A stretch of 42,319 nt of DNA from Clostridiales bacterium (GTDB lineage: Bacteria > Bacillota > Clostridia > Oscillospirales > Oscillospiraceae), in NCBI GenBank assembly GCA_012523085.1, contig JAAYJC010000066.1, forward strand, positions 1-42,319, read 5' to 3'. Shown here piece after piece: positions 9,391 through 17,414 of the stretch. A program made the translations under genes and the position numbers. The first letter of the stretch is position 1. Each line of letters starts with the position of its first letter. The notes under the pieces were generated by a model. The model was not told the DNA's origin. It searched no databases and was given only the letters and a program-made list of their open reading frames with translations.

Positions 9391-10445
9391 TTCATAATAT
9401 CCGCAAGTGATTTGTTAAACGCCGGATATGCTATTCCTTTTTCCGTGATGATTGCCGTAATCAGGTCATGGTCAGTCACATCGAAGGCCGGGTTATACAC
9501 CTTTACTCCCTTTGCCGACATCGGTTCAACATACCACATACTTGTAACCTCATCCGGAGAACGCTGCTCAATTACGATATCGGCTCCGGTTTTTGCTTTC
9601 CGGTCAATTGAGGAGGTCGGTGCGCAGATATAAAACGGAATGTTATAACGCTTTGCCAGAATAGCGACACCAAGTGTTCCGATCTTGTTTGCGGCGTCCC
9701 CGTTCATCGAAACCCTGTCACAGCCTGTAAATACCGCCTGAATCCATCCATTTTTCATGACTGTCGCCGCCATATTGTCGCAGATCAATGTCACATCGAC
9801 ACCGGCTGACATCAACTCATAAGCAGTTAAGCGCGCACCCTGCAGCAGCGGTCTTGTCTCGTCGGCATATACCTTAAAGTTATAACCTCTCTCCTGCCCC
9901 AGATAAATCGGCGCGGTCGCCGTACCGTAGCGTATTGTCGCTAGCTTGCCCGCATTGCAATGCGTTAAAAGCCCCCAGCCTTTTTGCGTCAGTGTCAGCG
10001 CATATTCGCCTATTTTTTTGCATGTTTCAATATCCTCGCTGATGATGGCTTCAGCTTCGGATTTAAGGCTTTCCAATATCGATTTCCTGTCAATCTTACC
10101 GCACAAAAGAAGCCTTTGCTCCATCCGGTCAAGTGCCCAGGTCAGGTTGACTGCCGTCGGTCGCGCGCTCGCCAGATATTCTTTTGCTTCTGTGAACTGT
10201 GAGTGAAATGTATCATAGTGTTCTGTGCTTATCTCTTTCGCCCGGAGATAGATTCCGCAGGCCGCGGCGGCGCCGATGGCCGGAGCGCCGCGCACCCGAA
10301 GCGTTTTGATGGCCTCCCATATGTCCTCAAGTGTCTTGAGTCGAAGGATTTTCAGTTCGTTGGGCAACAGCGTTTGATCGATAATAGTTAGGCTGTCGTC
10401 GGAATGGTCCAGTGCAACCGTATCGTACTCGTGTATATTAACCAT
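9387..10445 (-). CDS. mtnA: Methylthioribose-1-phosphate isomerase MtnA
   Basis: Isomerises 5-methylthioribose 1-phosphate (or 5-deoxyribose 1-phosphate in related pathways) to the ribulose 1-phosphate form. It belongs to the eIF2B-like aldose-ketose isomerase family. Diagnostic motifs are RGAPAIGAAAA, LLTHCNAGKLAT (catalytic Cys), CDNMAA (catalytic Asp), and GCDRVSMNGDAANKIGT. The start is ATG 10445 (352 residues), chosen over an in-frame ATG 43 codons upstream because AAGGAAG lies 6-7 bases before it and a strong promoter lies between the two. The gene is divergent from a class II aldolase gene and overlaps recG. No MtnK kinase or enolase genes of the full methionine salvage pathway are in the window. 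Confidence 0.93.
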   Translation of the reverse strand: MVNIHEYDTVALDHSDDSLTIIDQTLLPNELKILRLKTLEDIWEAIKTLRVRGAPAIGAAAACGIYLRAKEISTEHYDTFHSQFTEAKEYLASARPTAVNLTWALDRMEQRLLLCGKIDRKSILESLKSEAEAIISEDIETCKKIGEYALTLTQKGWGLLTHCNAGKLATIRYGTATAPIYLGQERGYNFKVYADETRPLLQGARLTAYELMSAGVDVTLICDNMAATVMKNGWIQAVFTGCDRVSMNGDAANKIGTLGVAILAKRYNIPFYICAPTSSIDRKAKTGADIVIEQRSPDEVTSMWYVEPMSAKGVKVYNPAFDVTDHDLITAIITEKGIAYPAFNKSLADIMK

Positions 10446-10470
10446 AACAGACTTCCTTGTTTTTGTTTTT

Positions 10471-10499
10471 ATGATAATGGCTTTATAATGCGCTGTCAA
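10471..10499 (-). promoter_or_regulatory. Promoter of mtnA-recG
   Basis: On the minus strand, a perfect -35 TTGACA (10494-10499) is followed by a 17-base spacer and -10 TATCAT (10471-10476). The predicted transcript start lies about 20 bases before the mtnA ATG. Confidence 0.75.
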
Positions 10500-10618
10500 G
10501 CGGACCGACTTGAATTTTAGAATCATTTGATATAACATGGAAAAACCAATATCATTTCTTTGTTTGTCCATCAAGGCATGCAGCGGATGGGCAGTGAATT
10601 AAATACACGGAGGCAGCT

Positions 10619-11407
10619 ATGGATATACTAAATAATCCAGTGATTCAGGAACTCATCAGGACTTCTGCCACGATTTACACACATGGCTGGGCTGAACGGA
10701 ACGGCGGCAACATCAGCATGCTTTTAGACGATGATCTGTCCGGTATGACGCCGATAAAATCATTTCCACTGGCCTTTACGCCGCCAGACCTGACCGGCGC
10801 CTGTATCGTCATTACCGGAAGCGGCAAATACCTGAAAAATGTGAGCCTCGATCCCGAGTCAAATCTCGGTATCCTCCGGATAGCGGAAGACCGCGCTGAA
10901 CTTCTGTGGGGCTTTAAAGACGGCTCAAGCCCCAGCAGCGAGCTTGCCTCCCACCTTTTCACCCACAGCGTGCGCCGAAAGGCAGACCCTATGCACCATG
11001 TTGTCACCCATACCCATGCGACGAACCTGGTTGCGATGACGTTTATTCACCCATTGAGTGATCGGGCGTTCACAAAAACACTATGGAGCATGTGCACCGA
11101 ATGTATGATGTTTTTCCCGGACGGCGTTTCGGTTCTGCCCTGGATGCCCTGCGGTACAGACGAAATCGGAAGAAAAACCGCCGATAAGATGCGTGACAGC
11201 CGCATCGTTGTATGGGCACATCACGGGGTTTTTGGCGCAGGTACAAGTCCGGACGATGCGCTGGGTCTCATCGAAGTCGCCGAGAAAGCGGCTGAGCTTT
11301 ATATGAAGGTTTATGATAAGGAAATCCTGTCTAAAATCGACGATACGCGCCTGCGCGAGCTCTGCGATGCGCAAAATATCATACCGCGCGCGGGATACCT
11401 GGACTAA
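10619..11407 (+). CDS. RhaD-type class II aldolase
   Basis: A 262-residue zinc-dependent class II aldolase closely resembling rhamnulose-1-phosphate aldolase. It has WAERNGGNIS near residue 25, the phosphate-site GSGKYLKNV, the zinc-binding HTHATN with a later WAHHGVFG, and the catalytic-Glu region ECMMFFPDGVSVLPW followed by GTDEIG. These enzymes split ketose 1-phosphates into dihydroxyacetone phosphate and an aldehyde. A GGAGG Shine-Dalgarno lies 6 bases before the ATG. No rhamnose genes are nearby. Instead it is divergent from mtnA, which makes 5-deoxy- or 5-methylthio-ribulose 1-phosphate cleavage (the DHAP shunt) a better guess than rhamnose use. The physiological substrate is therefore inferred. 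Confidence 0.85.
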   Translation: MDILNNPVIQELIRTSATIYTHGWAERNGGNISMLLDDDLSGMTPIKSFPLAFTPPDLTGACIVITGSGKYLKNVSLDPESNLGILRIAEDRAELLWGFKDGSSPSSELASHLFTHSVRRKADPMHHVVTHTHATNLVAMTFIHPLSDRAFTKTLWSMCTECMMFFPDGVSVLPWMPCGTDEIGRKTADKMRDSRIVVWAHHGVFGAGTSPDDALGLIEVAEKAAELYMKVYDKEILSKIDDTRLRELCDAQNIIPRAGYLD

Positions 11408-11553
11408 GATAGAATACGGCATTCCTTTGGTCCTCATAGCGAAAGCGTTGTATTCAGCCATAACAGTATATCATTTACACGCCCTGTTAATAATCTAACC
11501 AAAAGTCAACACTCTCTGACCTCTTTTGCTAAAATTAAGCTCCGAAAATGATG

Positions 11554-11582
11554 TTTCATTTTTGCCCAAAAAATGTTATACT
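11554..11582 (+). promoter_or_regulatory. Candidate promoter of the DtxR-family gene
   Basis: TTTCAT (11554-11559), a 17-base spacer and TATACT (11577-11582), upstream of the regulator gene. The -10 is good and the -35 poor, which fits an activated or weak promoter. Confidence 0.45.
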
Positions 11583-11599
11583 GTTTTTACCTGTGAAGC

Positions 11600-11613
11600 G
11601 CGTATGCATACGC
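11600..11613. promoter_or_regulatory. Palindromic candidate operator of the DtxR-family repressor
   Basis: A perfect 14-bp palindrome, GCGTATGCATACGC, lies between the -10 element and the start codon of the regulator gene. A dyad at this place is where a metalloregulator would block its own transcription. Confidence 0.5.
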
Positions 11614-11638
11614 CCGGAACATGTATGAGGGGTGTCAG

Positions 11639-12010
11639 ATGAGAATTTTAGAATCAGCGGAAAATTACCTGGAAACAATCCTGCAGTTGACATTGAAAAA
11701 CGGGACGGTGCGTTCCATAGATATTGCCAATGAATTGAATTTTTCAAAGCCAAGTGTTAGTGTAGCTATGAAAAAACTGCGTAAAAACGGATATCTTGAA
11801 GTCAGTCCCGCCGGCTTGATTACTCTGTCGGAAAAGGGCATGACAATCGCGAACACCATGAACGAGCGGCATGTGCTGCTCCGCGAATGGCTTATCTCTC
11901 TGGGGGTCGATGAAAACACGGCCGCTAACGACGCTTGCAGGATCGAACACGTCATCAGTGAAGAAACCTTTGAGGCGATCAAAAATAATGTGAATATCGT
12001 TTTGCCGTAA
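11639..12010 (+). CDS. DtxR/MntR-family metal-dependent repressor
   Basis: A 123-residue regulator with an N-terminal winged helix (MRILESAENYLETILQL, then the helix-turn-helix RSIDIANELNFSKPSVSVAMKKL) and a short all-helical dimerisation/metal domain with ERHVLLREWL and CRIEHVIS. The Glu-His positions match the MntR-type metal site. No SH3-like third domain is present, so it is the short MntR-like form. The start is ATG 11639, six codons inside the longest frame, because GAGGGG lies 6 bases upstream. The gene is monocistronic, flanked by a promoter and palindrome on one side and a terminator on the other. The target regulon (Mn or Fe transport) is not in the window. Confidence 0.88.
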   Translation: MRILESAENYLETILQLTLKNGTVRSIDIANELNFSKPSVSVAMKKLRKNGYLEVSPAGLITLSEKGMTIANTMNERHVLLREWLISLGVDENTAANDACRIEHVISEETFEAIKNNVNIVLP

Positions 12011-12025
12011 GCAGGCTTGATCACC

Positions 12026-12070
12026 AAAAAGCCCTCATTGAGCATGTTTTCCAGCTCATGAGGGCTTTTA
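12026..12070 (+). terminator. Terminator of the DtxR-family gene
   Basis: The stem AAAAGCCCTCAT(T)GAGC pairs with GCTCATGAGGGCTTTT, with one bulged T, and runs straight into a T-rich end. It begins 16 bases after the stop codon. Confidence 0.85.
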
Positions 12071-12145
12071 TATATAAACGGGAATAAAGCAAACAACGGT
12101 TATGCCATGTACCTTTGAATGGTGCAAACCATGTCGCATCCCTTA

Positions 12146-12182
12146 CCCAAATACAAGCGGTTACAAAATGCTTGTATTTGGG
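12146..12182 (-). terminator. Hairpin downstream of dnaJ
   Basis: A perfect 13-bp inverted repeat, CCCAAATACAAGC with its complement, around an 11-base loop, 15 bases past the dnaJ stop. It lacks a T tract on the minus strand, so it may be an RNA 3' stabiliser rather than a true intrinsic terminator. Confidence 0.5.
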
Positions 12183-12197
12183 CTTTGCCATATCCCC

Positions 12198-13307
12198 TTA
12201 TTTGCGTTTTCCTTTCTTACCGGATTTGCCGATAACGGGAGATTCTCCGATCGCTTCCCCAAATTGCTTGAGTAAATCCTTCTGATGCGCGGTTAAATTC
12301 GTGGGTATTTCCACAACGACTGTTACATACTGATCACCTCTTCCGCTACTGTTGAGGTTCGGAATCCCCTTTCCCTTTAAGCGAAAAACGGTATCTGTTT
12401 GCGTTCCTTCCGGAATCTTGTATTTGACTTTCCCATCCAGCGTCGGAACCTCTACTTCGGCACCCAGAGAAGCCTGTACTATGCTGATCGGCATATGGTA
12501 TAAAACTGCATTTCCCTCACGTGCAAAATGCTCATGCGGGATGATCTGGATTGTGACCAGCAAGTCTCCGTTCGGGCCTCCGTTGGCACCGCGGTTGCCT
12601 TGCCCACGGACGGAAATTGTCTGACCATCGTCGATACCGGCCGGAATGTTCACATTGATTGTGCGATTTCGTCTGATACTGCCTTTTCCTTTGCAGGTAT
12701 CACAAGGGTTATGGATTATCTTTCCCGATCCTCCGCATTCCGAACAAGAAGCAGAAGAGGACATAACGCCGAACGGCGTTCTTTGTTGCGTGCGGATGGT
12801 TCCGGTACCGCCGCAGTTTTGGCAGACTTCCGGCGTTGTGCCATGCTCACAGCCGTTGCCTCCGCAATCGGAGCAGGCTTCAACTCTGCTGAGCGGAACA
12901 TCCTTTTTAACGCCGAAAGCGGCTTCCTCGAATGTAATGTTGAAAAGCGTTCGTATGTTCTCGCCTCTTCGCGGAGCGTTCTGATTGGATCTTCTTGAGC
13001 TTCCGCCGCCGAAAAATGACTCGAATATATCACCCAAATCTATATCAATGCCGCCGAAACCGCCTCCGCCATAACTTGGATCTACGCCGGCATGGCCAAA
13101 TTGGTCATATCTGGCTCTTTTTTCATTGTCGGACAGCACTTCATAAGCTTCGTTTATCTCTTTAAACCGAGCTTCCGCGTTTTTATCACCCGGATTGAGG
13201 TCCGGGTGGTTTTCCTTTGCCAGGCGCCGAAATGCTTTTTTTATCTCCTCCTCCGACGCTCTCCTCTGAACGCCAAGCACCTCATAAAAGTCTCTCTTTT
13301 CAGCCAT
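12198..13307 (-). CDS. dnaJ: Chaperone protein DnaJ
   Basis: Hsp40 co-chaperone that stimulates DnaK ATPase and delivers unfolded substrates. The J domain is at residues 1-70 with the HPD triad (AKENHPDLN). It is followed by a Gly/Phe-rich linker ([22 protein letters not shown], here split by Ile/Asp), four CXXCXGXG zinc motifs ([32 protein letters not shown]), and the C-terminal substrate-binding beta domains. Its 369 residues are standard for type I DnaJ. It is the last gene of the hrcA cluster and is separated from dnaK by a 218-base gap with stable hairpins. Confidence 0.97.
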   Translation of the reverse strand: MAEKRDFYEVLGVQRRASEEEIKKAFRRLAKENHPDLNPGDKNAEARFKEINEAYEVLSDNEKRARYDQFGHAGVDPSYGGGGFGGIDIDLGDIFESFFGGGSSRRSNQNAPRRGENIRTLFNITFEEAAFGVKKDVPLSRVEACSDCGGNGCEHGTTPEVCQNCGGTGTIRTQQRTPFGVMSSSASCSECGGSGKIIHNPCDTCKGKGSIRRNRTINVNIPAGIDDGQTISVRGQGNRGANGGPNGDLLVTIQIIPHEHFAREGNAVLYHMPISIVQASLGAEVEVPTLDGKVKYKIPEGTQTDTVFRLKGKGIPNLNSSGRGDQYVTVVVEIPTNLTAHQKDLLKQFGEAIGESPVIGKSGKKGKRK

Positions 13308-13477
13308 ACTTACCCCTCATTTAGCCGCATAGCGGCGCTGCTTTTTGAAAACCGCCGATTTCATCATGATTCACAGCAGACATGCATAACCGTCATGCAT
13401 CCGGCCACCCATCGCAATGCGGCCGGTTGGTCTCCTTTTCACCAATAAAGCGCCTGCTTCATTGATGAACGCCAATC

Positions 13478-13503
13478 ATCCGCGGCGGTTTTCCGCCGCG
13501 GAT
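13478..13503 (-). other. dnaK-dnaJ intergenic GC-rich hairpin
   Basis: A perfect 11-bp stem, ATCCGCGGCGG and its complement, around a TTTT/AAAA loop, 22 bases after the dnaK stop. A second GC hairpin (CCGGCC/GGCCGG) is at 13401-13426. There is no T tract, so attenuation or mRNA processing is more likely than full termination. Confidence 0.6.
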
Positions 13504-13525
13504 GCATCTGTGTCTCCGTTTCCAG

Positions 13526-15379
13526 TTATTTGGAGTCGTCCTTATCATCATCAACGACTTCATAATCGGCGTCATAATACTGTCCCTGATTGCCGTCTTG
13601 TTGTCCGCCCTGTGCGCCGGCATTCGGGTCGGCTCCGGGCTGCTGTTGGGTCTGGGCGTATATTTTTTCCGATGCCGCGTAAAACACTTTACTAAGTTCT
13701 TCCGTTGTATTCTTTATTGCCTCGATATCGGTTCCTTTGAGCGCGGTTTTAACCTTTTCTATGGCTTCCTGAATCTTCGACTTATCATCGCTGTCGAGCT
13801 TGTCACCAAGATCGGCCAGTGTTTTTTCCGATTGGTAAACCATCTGATCTGCGTTATTGCGCGTGTCGACCTCTTCCTTGCGCTTTGCATCCTCAGCGGC
13901 ATAGCGCTCCGCATCTTTGATCGCCTTATCGATGTCTTCCTTAGACAGATTTGAAGACGATGTGACAGTGATGTGCTGTTCCCGGCCTGTCCCAAGATCC
14001 TTGGCCGATACATTGACAATACCGTTGGCGTCTATATCGAAGGTGACCTCAATCTGCGGTACGCCGCGCCTTGCCGGTGCTATGCCGTCAAGGTGGAAGC
14101 GTCCAAGCGACTTATTGTATGTGGCCATATCACGTTCGCCCTGAAGTACATTAACCTCAACCGATGTTTGGTTATCCGCGGCTGTAGAGAAAACCTGGCT
14201 CTTTTTTGTCGGAATGGTTGTGTTTCTTTCGATCAGTTTTGTGAATACGCCGCCCAGCGTTTCAATTCCGAGGGATAACGGCGTTACATCGAGCAGCAGA
14301 ATGCCTTCAACATCTCCACCCAAAACGCCTGCCTGGATAGCGGCACCCACTGCGACGCATTCGTCGGGATTTATGCCCTTAAAGGGTTCCTGCCCGGTCA
14401 GGCTCTTTACCGCATCCTGAACCGCAGGAATTCTCGTGGATCCGCCCACAAGCAGAACCTTGGACAACTGCTTCGCGTTGAGGCCTGCATCGGACAATGC
14501 CTGACGAACAGGCCCGATTGTCTTTTCCACAAGATGGGCCGTCAGTTCATTGAATTTTGCTCTTGTCAGAGTCATATCCAGATGCTTCGGTCCGGTCGCA
14601 TCGGCGGTAATGTAAGGGAGATTGATATTGGAGGTAGTTACACCCGACAGTTCAACCTTAGCCTTTTCCGCGGCTTCTCTCAATCTTTGAAGCGCTACCT
14701 TATCCGTAGTTAAATCGATACCTGTATCCTTCTTAAATTCCGCAGCCAAATATTTTATCACGCACTCGTCAAAGTCGTCACCGCCGAGGCGATTATTGCC
14801 CGCGGTTGCTAATACTTCAATTACACCATCGCCGATTTCCAACACCGAAACATCGAAGGTGCCGCCGCCAAGATCATATACAAGAATTTTCTGATCGGTT
14901 TCCTTGTCAAGACCGTAGGCGAGCGCGGCGGCCGTCGGTTCGTTGATAATGCGCAGGACTTCAAGTCCGGCAATCTTTCCGGCATCCTTAGTCGCCTGCC
15001 TTTGGCTGTCCGCAAAATACGCCGGCACGGTAATGACTGCCTGCGTAACCGTTGTACCGAGATAACTCTCAGCATCATTTTTCAGCTTCTGTAAGACCAT
15101 CGCAGAAATCTCCGGCGGTGTGTATCGCTTATCGTCAATCGTCACCTTGTAATCGGAGCCCATTTCGCGCTTGACCGAGCTGATCGTTCTATCGGGATTG
15201 GTCACCGCTTGACGTTTGGCGACCTGCCCTACCATGCGTTCGTTTGTTTTTGAAAAAGCCACAACCGATGGCGTCGTCCGATTACCTTCGGCATTCGTTA
15301 TTACAACAGGTTCTCCGCCTTCCATAACCGCGACGCATGAATTTGTTGTACCCAAATCTATTCCTATAATTTTTCCCAT
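13526..15379 (-). CDS. dnaK: Chaperone protein DnaK (Hsp70)
   Basis: ATP-driven Hsp70 chaperone. It has 617 residues, with the nucleotide-binding domain first ([13 protein letters not shown] at the N-terminus, [20 protein letters not shown] near 150, [12 protein letters not shown] near 180, [10 protein letters not shown] near 325). The conserved linker [17 protein letters not shown] and the substrate-binding domain follow. The acidic, Gln/Gly-rich tail ends in [19 protein letters not shown] precedes the ATG. It is cotranscribed with hrcA and grpE from the CIRCE-controlled promoter. Confidence 0.98.
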   Translation of the reverse strand: MGKIIGIDLGTTNSCVAVMEGGEPVVITNAEGNRTTPSVVAFSKTNERMVGQVAKRQAVTNPDRTISSVKREMGSDYKVTIDDKRYTPPEISAMVLQKLKNDAESYLGTTVTQAVITVPAYFADSQRQATKDAGKIAGLEVLRIINEPTAAALAYGLDKETDQKILVYDLGGGTFDVSVLEIGDGVIEVLATAGNNRLGGDDFDECVIKYLAAEFKKDTGIDLTTDKVALQRLREAAEKAKVELSGVTTSNINLPYITADATGPKHLDMTLTRAKFNELTAHLVEKTIGPVRQALSDAGLNAKQLSKVLLVGGSTRIPAVQDAVKSLTGQEPFKGINPDECVAVGAAIQAGVLGGDVEGILLLDVTPLSLGIETLGGVFTKLIERNTTIPTKKSQVFSTAADNQTSVEVNVLQGERDMATYNKSLGRFHLDGIAPARRGVPQIEVTFDIDANGIVNVSAKDLGTGREQHITVTSSSNLSKEDIDKAIKDAERYAAEDAKRKEEVDTRNNADQMVYQSEKTLADLGDKLDSDDKSKIQEAIEKVKTALKGTDIEAIKNTTEELSKVFYAASEKIYAQTQQQPGADPNAGAQGGQQDGNQGQYYDADYEVVDDDKDDSK

Positions 15380-15446
15380 AAATTTTCCTCCTGTCTAACA
15401 TTAATGAATTTATCATTAACTGTGTTGTGTATATTCCTGATTTTTG

Positions 15447-16019
15447 TTAGTTCGCTACTTTAACCACGGAAAATCTGATGACCTTTTCACCCATTTTAAA
15501 GCCCTTTTGGAATTCCTCAACAACGACGTTTTCTCCGACATTTTCGTTTTCTTCATGCATAACTGCATTATGGATCTCAGGATCAAACGCTTCTCCCAAA
15601 GCAGGTATCATGGTCATGCCCATCTTTGAAAATATGTCCAGCATTTGATTCATGGTCATCTTAACACCCGTATAAAACGCCTCATCCTCACATTTTTGTT
15701 TCAATGCGCGTTCGAGATTGTCATAGACAGGCAAAAGTTGCAAAATCGTTTCTGCCTTTACCTCTGTAAATAACGCTTCGCGCTCCTTTTGACTGCGTTT
15801 TCTGTAGTTATCATATTCTGCTGCAAGGCGAATATACTTGTCACGTTCACAGTTAAGTTCAGCGATCAAAGCACTTTCCTTGCTTTCTTCTTTATTGTTG
15901 TCGGCATAGGTTTTGTCGTTTTCGGTATCCCCTATAGTAACGTCCGTATCCTCAGCAATGATTTCGTCCAGTGTCTCCTCAGGCATACCTTCGTTTCCGT
16001 CTTTTTTCTTCTTTGGCAC
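15447..16019 (-). CDS. grpE: Nucleotide exchange factor GrpE
   Basis: Releases ADP from DnaK. It has 190 residues with an acidic disordered N-terminus, a long coiled coil (ECDKYIRLAAEYDNYRKR-like heptads, ending LPVYDNLERAL), and the C-terminal beta wing (EAFDPEIHNAVMHEEN, VVEEFQKGFKMGEKVIRFS). The start is GTG 16019, with AAAGGA 8 bases upstream, only 4 bases after the hrcA stop codon. It is the second gene of the heat-shock cluster. Confidence 0.96.
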   Translation of the reverse strand: MPKKKKDGNEGMPEETLDEIIAEDTDVTIGDTENDKTYADNNKEESKESALIAELNCERDKYIRLAAEYDNYRKRSQKEREALFTEVKAETILQLLPVYDNLERALKQKCEDEAFYTGVKMTMNQMLDIFSKMGMTMIPALGEAFDPEIHNAVMHEENENVGENVVVEEFQKGFKMGEKVIRFSVVKVAN

Positions 16020-16023
16020 GATA

Positions 16024-17094
16024 TCAATCCTTTCCGCTGCTTGACTCGCTTATCTGAGGAGGCGGGATATTCCCGCCCAAAAAAATATACTTTAATGCCC
16101 TCGAAATATAACCGAGCCTTGCCGCAACTTTTGCATAATCCATTCTTGTCGGTCCTACAACACCTAACAGTCCCTGCATTTCGTTCCCCAGATCGTAGCT
16201 GGCAACGACAACGCTGGAATCCCGAAGCTGTTCTGCAAGGTTTTCCGGACCTATTGTAATCCTCAAACCGTCTTCCTCTTCCGGTACAGGCAGCTTTAAA
16301 AGCTCGTCGTCATCGGATAGGTAGGTCAGTAGACGCTGCGCTTTATCGATATCCCTGTATTCCGGATGATCCAGAATATGTGAAGATCCGGACAAATAAG
16401 CTTTTTGGGGTACAAACTGACTCAATGAACCGATGGCAAAACCAGCTACGGCGGCGACTATTCCGCTTTTATCGCTGACGCTCCTTTCGGCTGCCGAGAT
16501 CAAAACGCTGTCAATTTCACTTTCCGTCAGCCCGGTAAACATTGAGTTGAAAACAGTGGAGAGCTTCCTGACGAAAGATTCTTCAATTCCGGATGGAAAT
16601 TGCATCAATCGATTCTTGACTGTATTATTGTCCAGCATAGCAACCACTATTACGGTGTTTTGATCCACATAAATAAAGTCAAAACGCCTTATCGTAGCTC
16701 TGTGAGTCGTTGCCGTCATTGTATAAGCAGGATAATTTGTCAGTTCTGCGATAAGCCTGCCAACATCCGATATCAACGCGTCAAGTTCTGCGATTTTCAA
16801 GCGCAAGACCTTATTGATCTCCTCGGTTTCCTCGACGCTCAGCTTATGCCAGCGCATCAGCTCATTGACATAGATCCTGTAGCCCTGTGGGGAAGGCACC
16901 CTTCCCGCAGACGTATGTGGCTGTTCCAGGTATCCCATTTTTGTCAGCTCCGCCATTTCATTTCTGATTGTAGCGGAAGATAAGCCAAGCTCCGTTTCCA
17001 GTGCTATGGCTTTGGATCCAACAGGTTCTACCGTGTTGATGTAGCTTTCTACAATTGCCTTCAATATTTTTTTCTTTCTATCACTGATATCCAC
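16024..17094 (-). CDS. hrcA: Heat-inducible transcription repressor HrcA
   Basis: Represses its own operon by binding the CIRCE element, with activity tuned by GroEL in characterised Firmicutes. The N-terminal winged helix reads DISDRKKKILKAIVESYI, VGSKAIALETELGLSSATIRNEMAEL and GYLEQPHTSAGRVPS, followed by the GAF-like middle and the C-terminal dimerisation region (IGPENL, YDLGNEMQGLLGVVGPTRMDY). I start at GTG 17094 (356 residues) because GGAGG lies 8 bases upstream and the family's N-terminus begins there. The longer in-frame extension to 17190 lies in the leader next to the CIRCE element and looks untranslated. First gene of hrcA-grpE-dnaK-dnaJ. Confidence 0.95.
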   Translation of the reverse strand: MDISDRKKKILKAIVESYINTVEPVGSKAIALETELGLSSATIRNEMAELTKMGYLEQPHTSAGRVPSPQGYRIYVNELMRWHKLSVEETEEINKVLRLKIAELDALISDVGRLIAELTNYPAYTMTATTHRATIRRFDFIYVDQNTVIVVAMLDNNTVKNRLMQFPSGIEESFVRKLSTVFNSMFTGLTESEIDSVLISAAERSVSDKSGIVAAVAGFAIGSLSQFVPQKAYLSGSSHILDHPEYRDIDKAQRLLTYLSDDDELLKLPVPEEEDGLRITIGPENLAEQLRDSSVVVASYDLGNEMQGLLGVVGPTRMDYAKVAARLGYISRALKYIFLGGNIPPPQISESSSGKD

Positions 17095-17193
17095 GACAGT
17101 CGCCTCCCGCGGAAAAATAAATCCGTGTTTTTGAACCGTTTTTTCGTATAAAACACGCCTCACCATACAGAATATTCGTGTTATTTTCACAGT

Positions 17194-17220
17194 TTAGCAC
17201 TCTCGACTTTAGAGTGCTAA
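17194..17220 (-). promoter_or_regulatory. CIRCE operator
   Basis: A perfect TTAGCACTC, 9 bases, GAGTGCTAA inverted repeat: the consensus HrcA binding site. It lies immediately downstream of the -10 element and 100 bases before hrcA, so HrcA bound here covers the transcription start. Confidence 0.97.
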
Positions 17221-17224
17221 TCAT

Positions 17225-17253
17225 AATGTAACACCTGTTCAAGGTCTTGTCAA
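17225..17253 (-). promoter_or_regulatory. Sigma-A promoter of the hrcA operon
   Basis: On the minus strand, a perfect TTGACA (17248-17253), a 17-base spacer and TACATT (17225-17230). The CIRCE element begins 4 bases after the -10. Confidence 0.8.
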
Positions 17254-17414
17254 GTACTTCTATAAAATTTAACATATATTCCTTGCTGTCTGTTACATTG
17301 CTTTTATATAGCATGATCAAAAGATCGAAAAACTTTCAAAATATCTTTATTAAGACGGACCGGCGTTCTCTATAAAACTCCGATCCATTTTCTTTTTTAT
17401 ACCGGTAACCCGAC

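Noticed and set aside
10446..10574. N-terminal extension of mtnA
   Set aside because: It runs through the TTGACA/TATCAT promoter, has no Shine-Dalgarno, and the family N-terminus begins at the ATG preceded by AAGGAAG.
11600..11613. Intrinsic terminator or riboswitch at the palindrome
   Set aside because: There is no loop or T tract; a protein-binding dyad is the simpler reading.
17095..17190. Longer HrcA N-terminus
   Set aside because: It would begin right beside the CIRCE operator in the leader. GTG 17094 has GGAGG and gives the family N-terminus.
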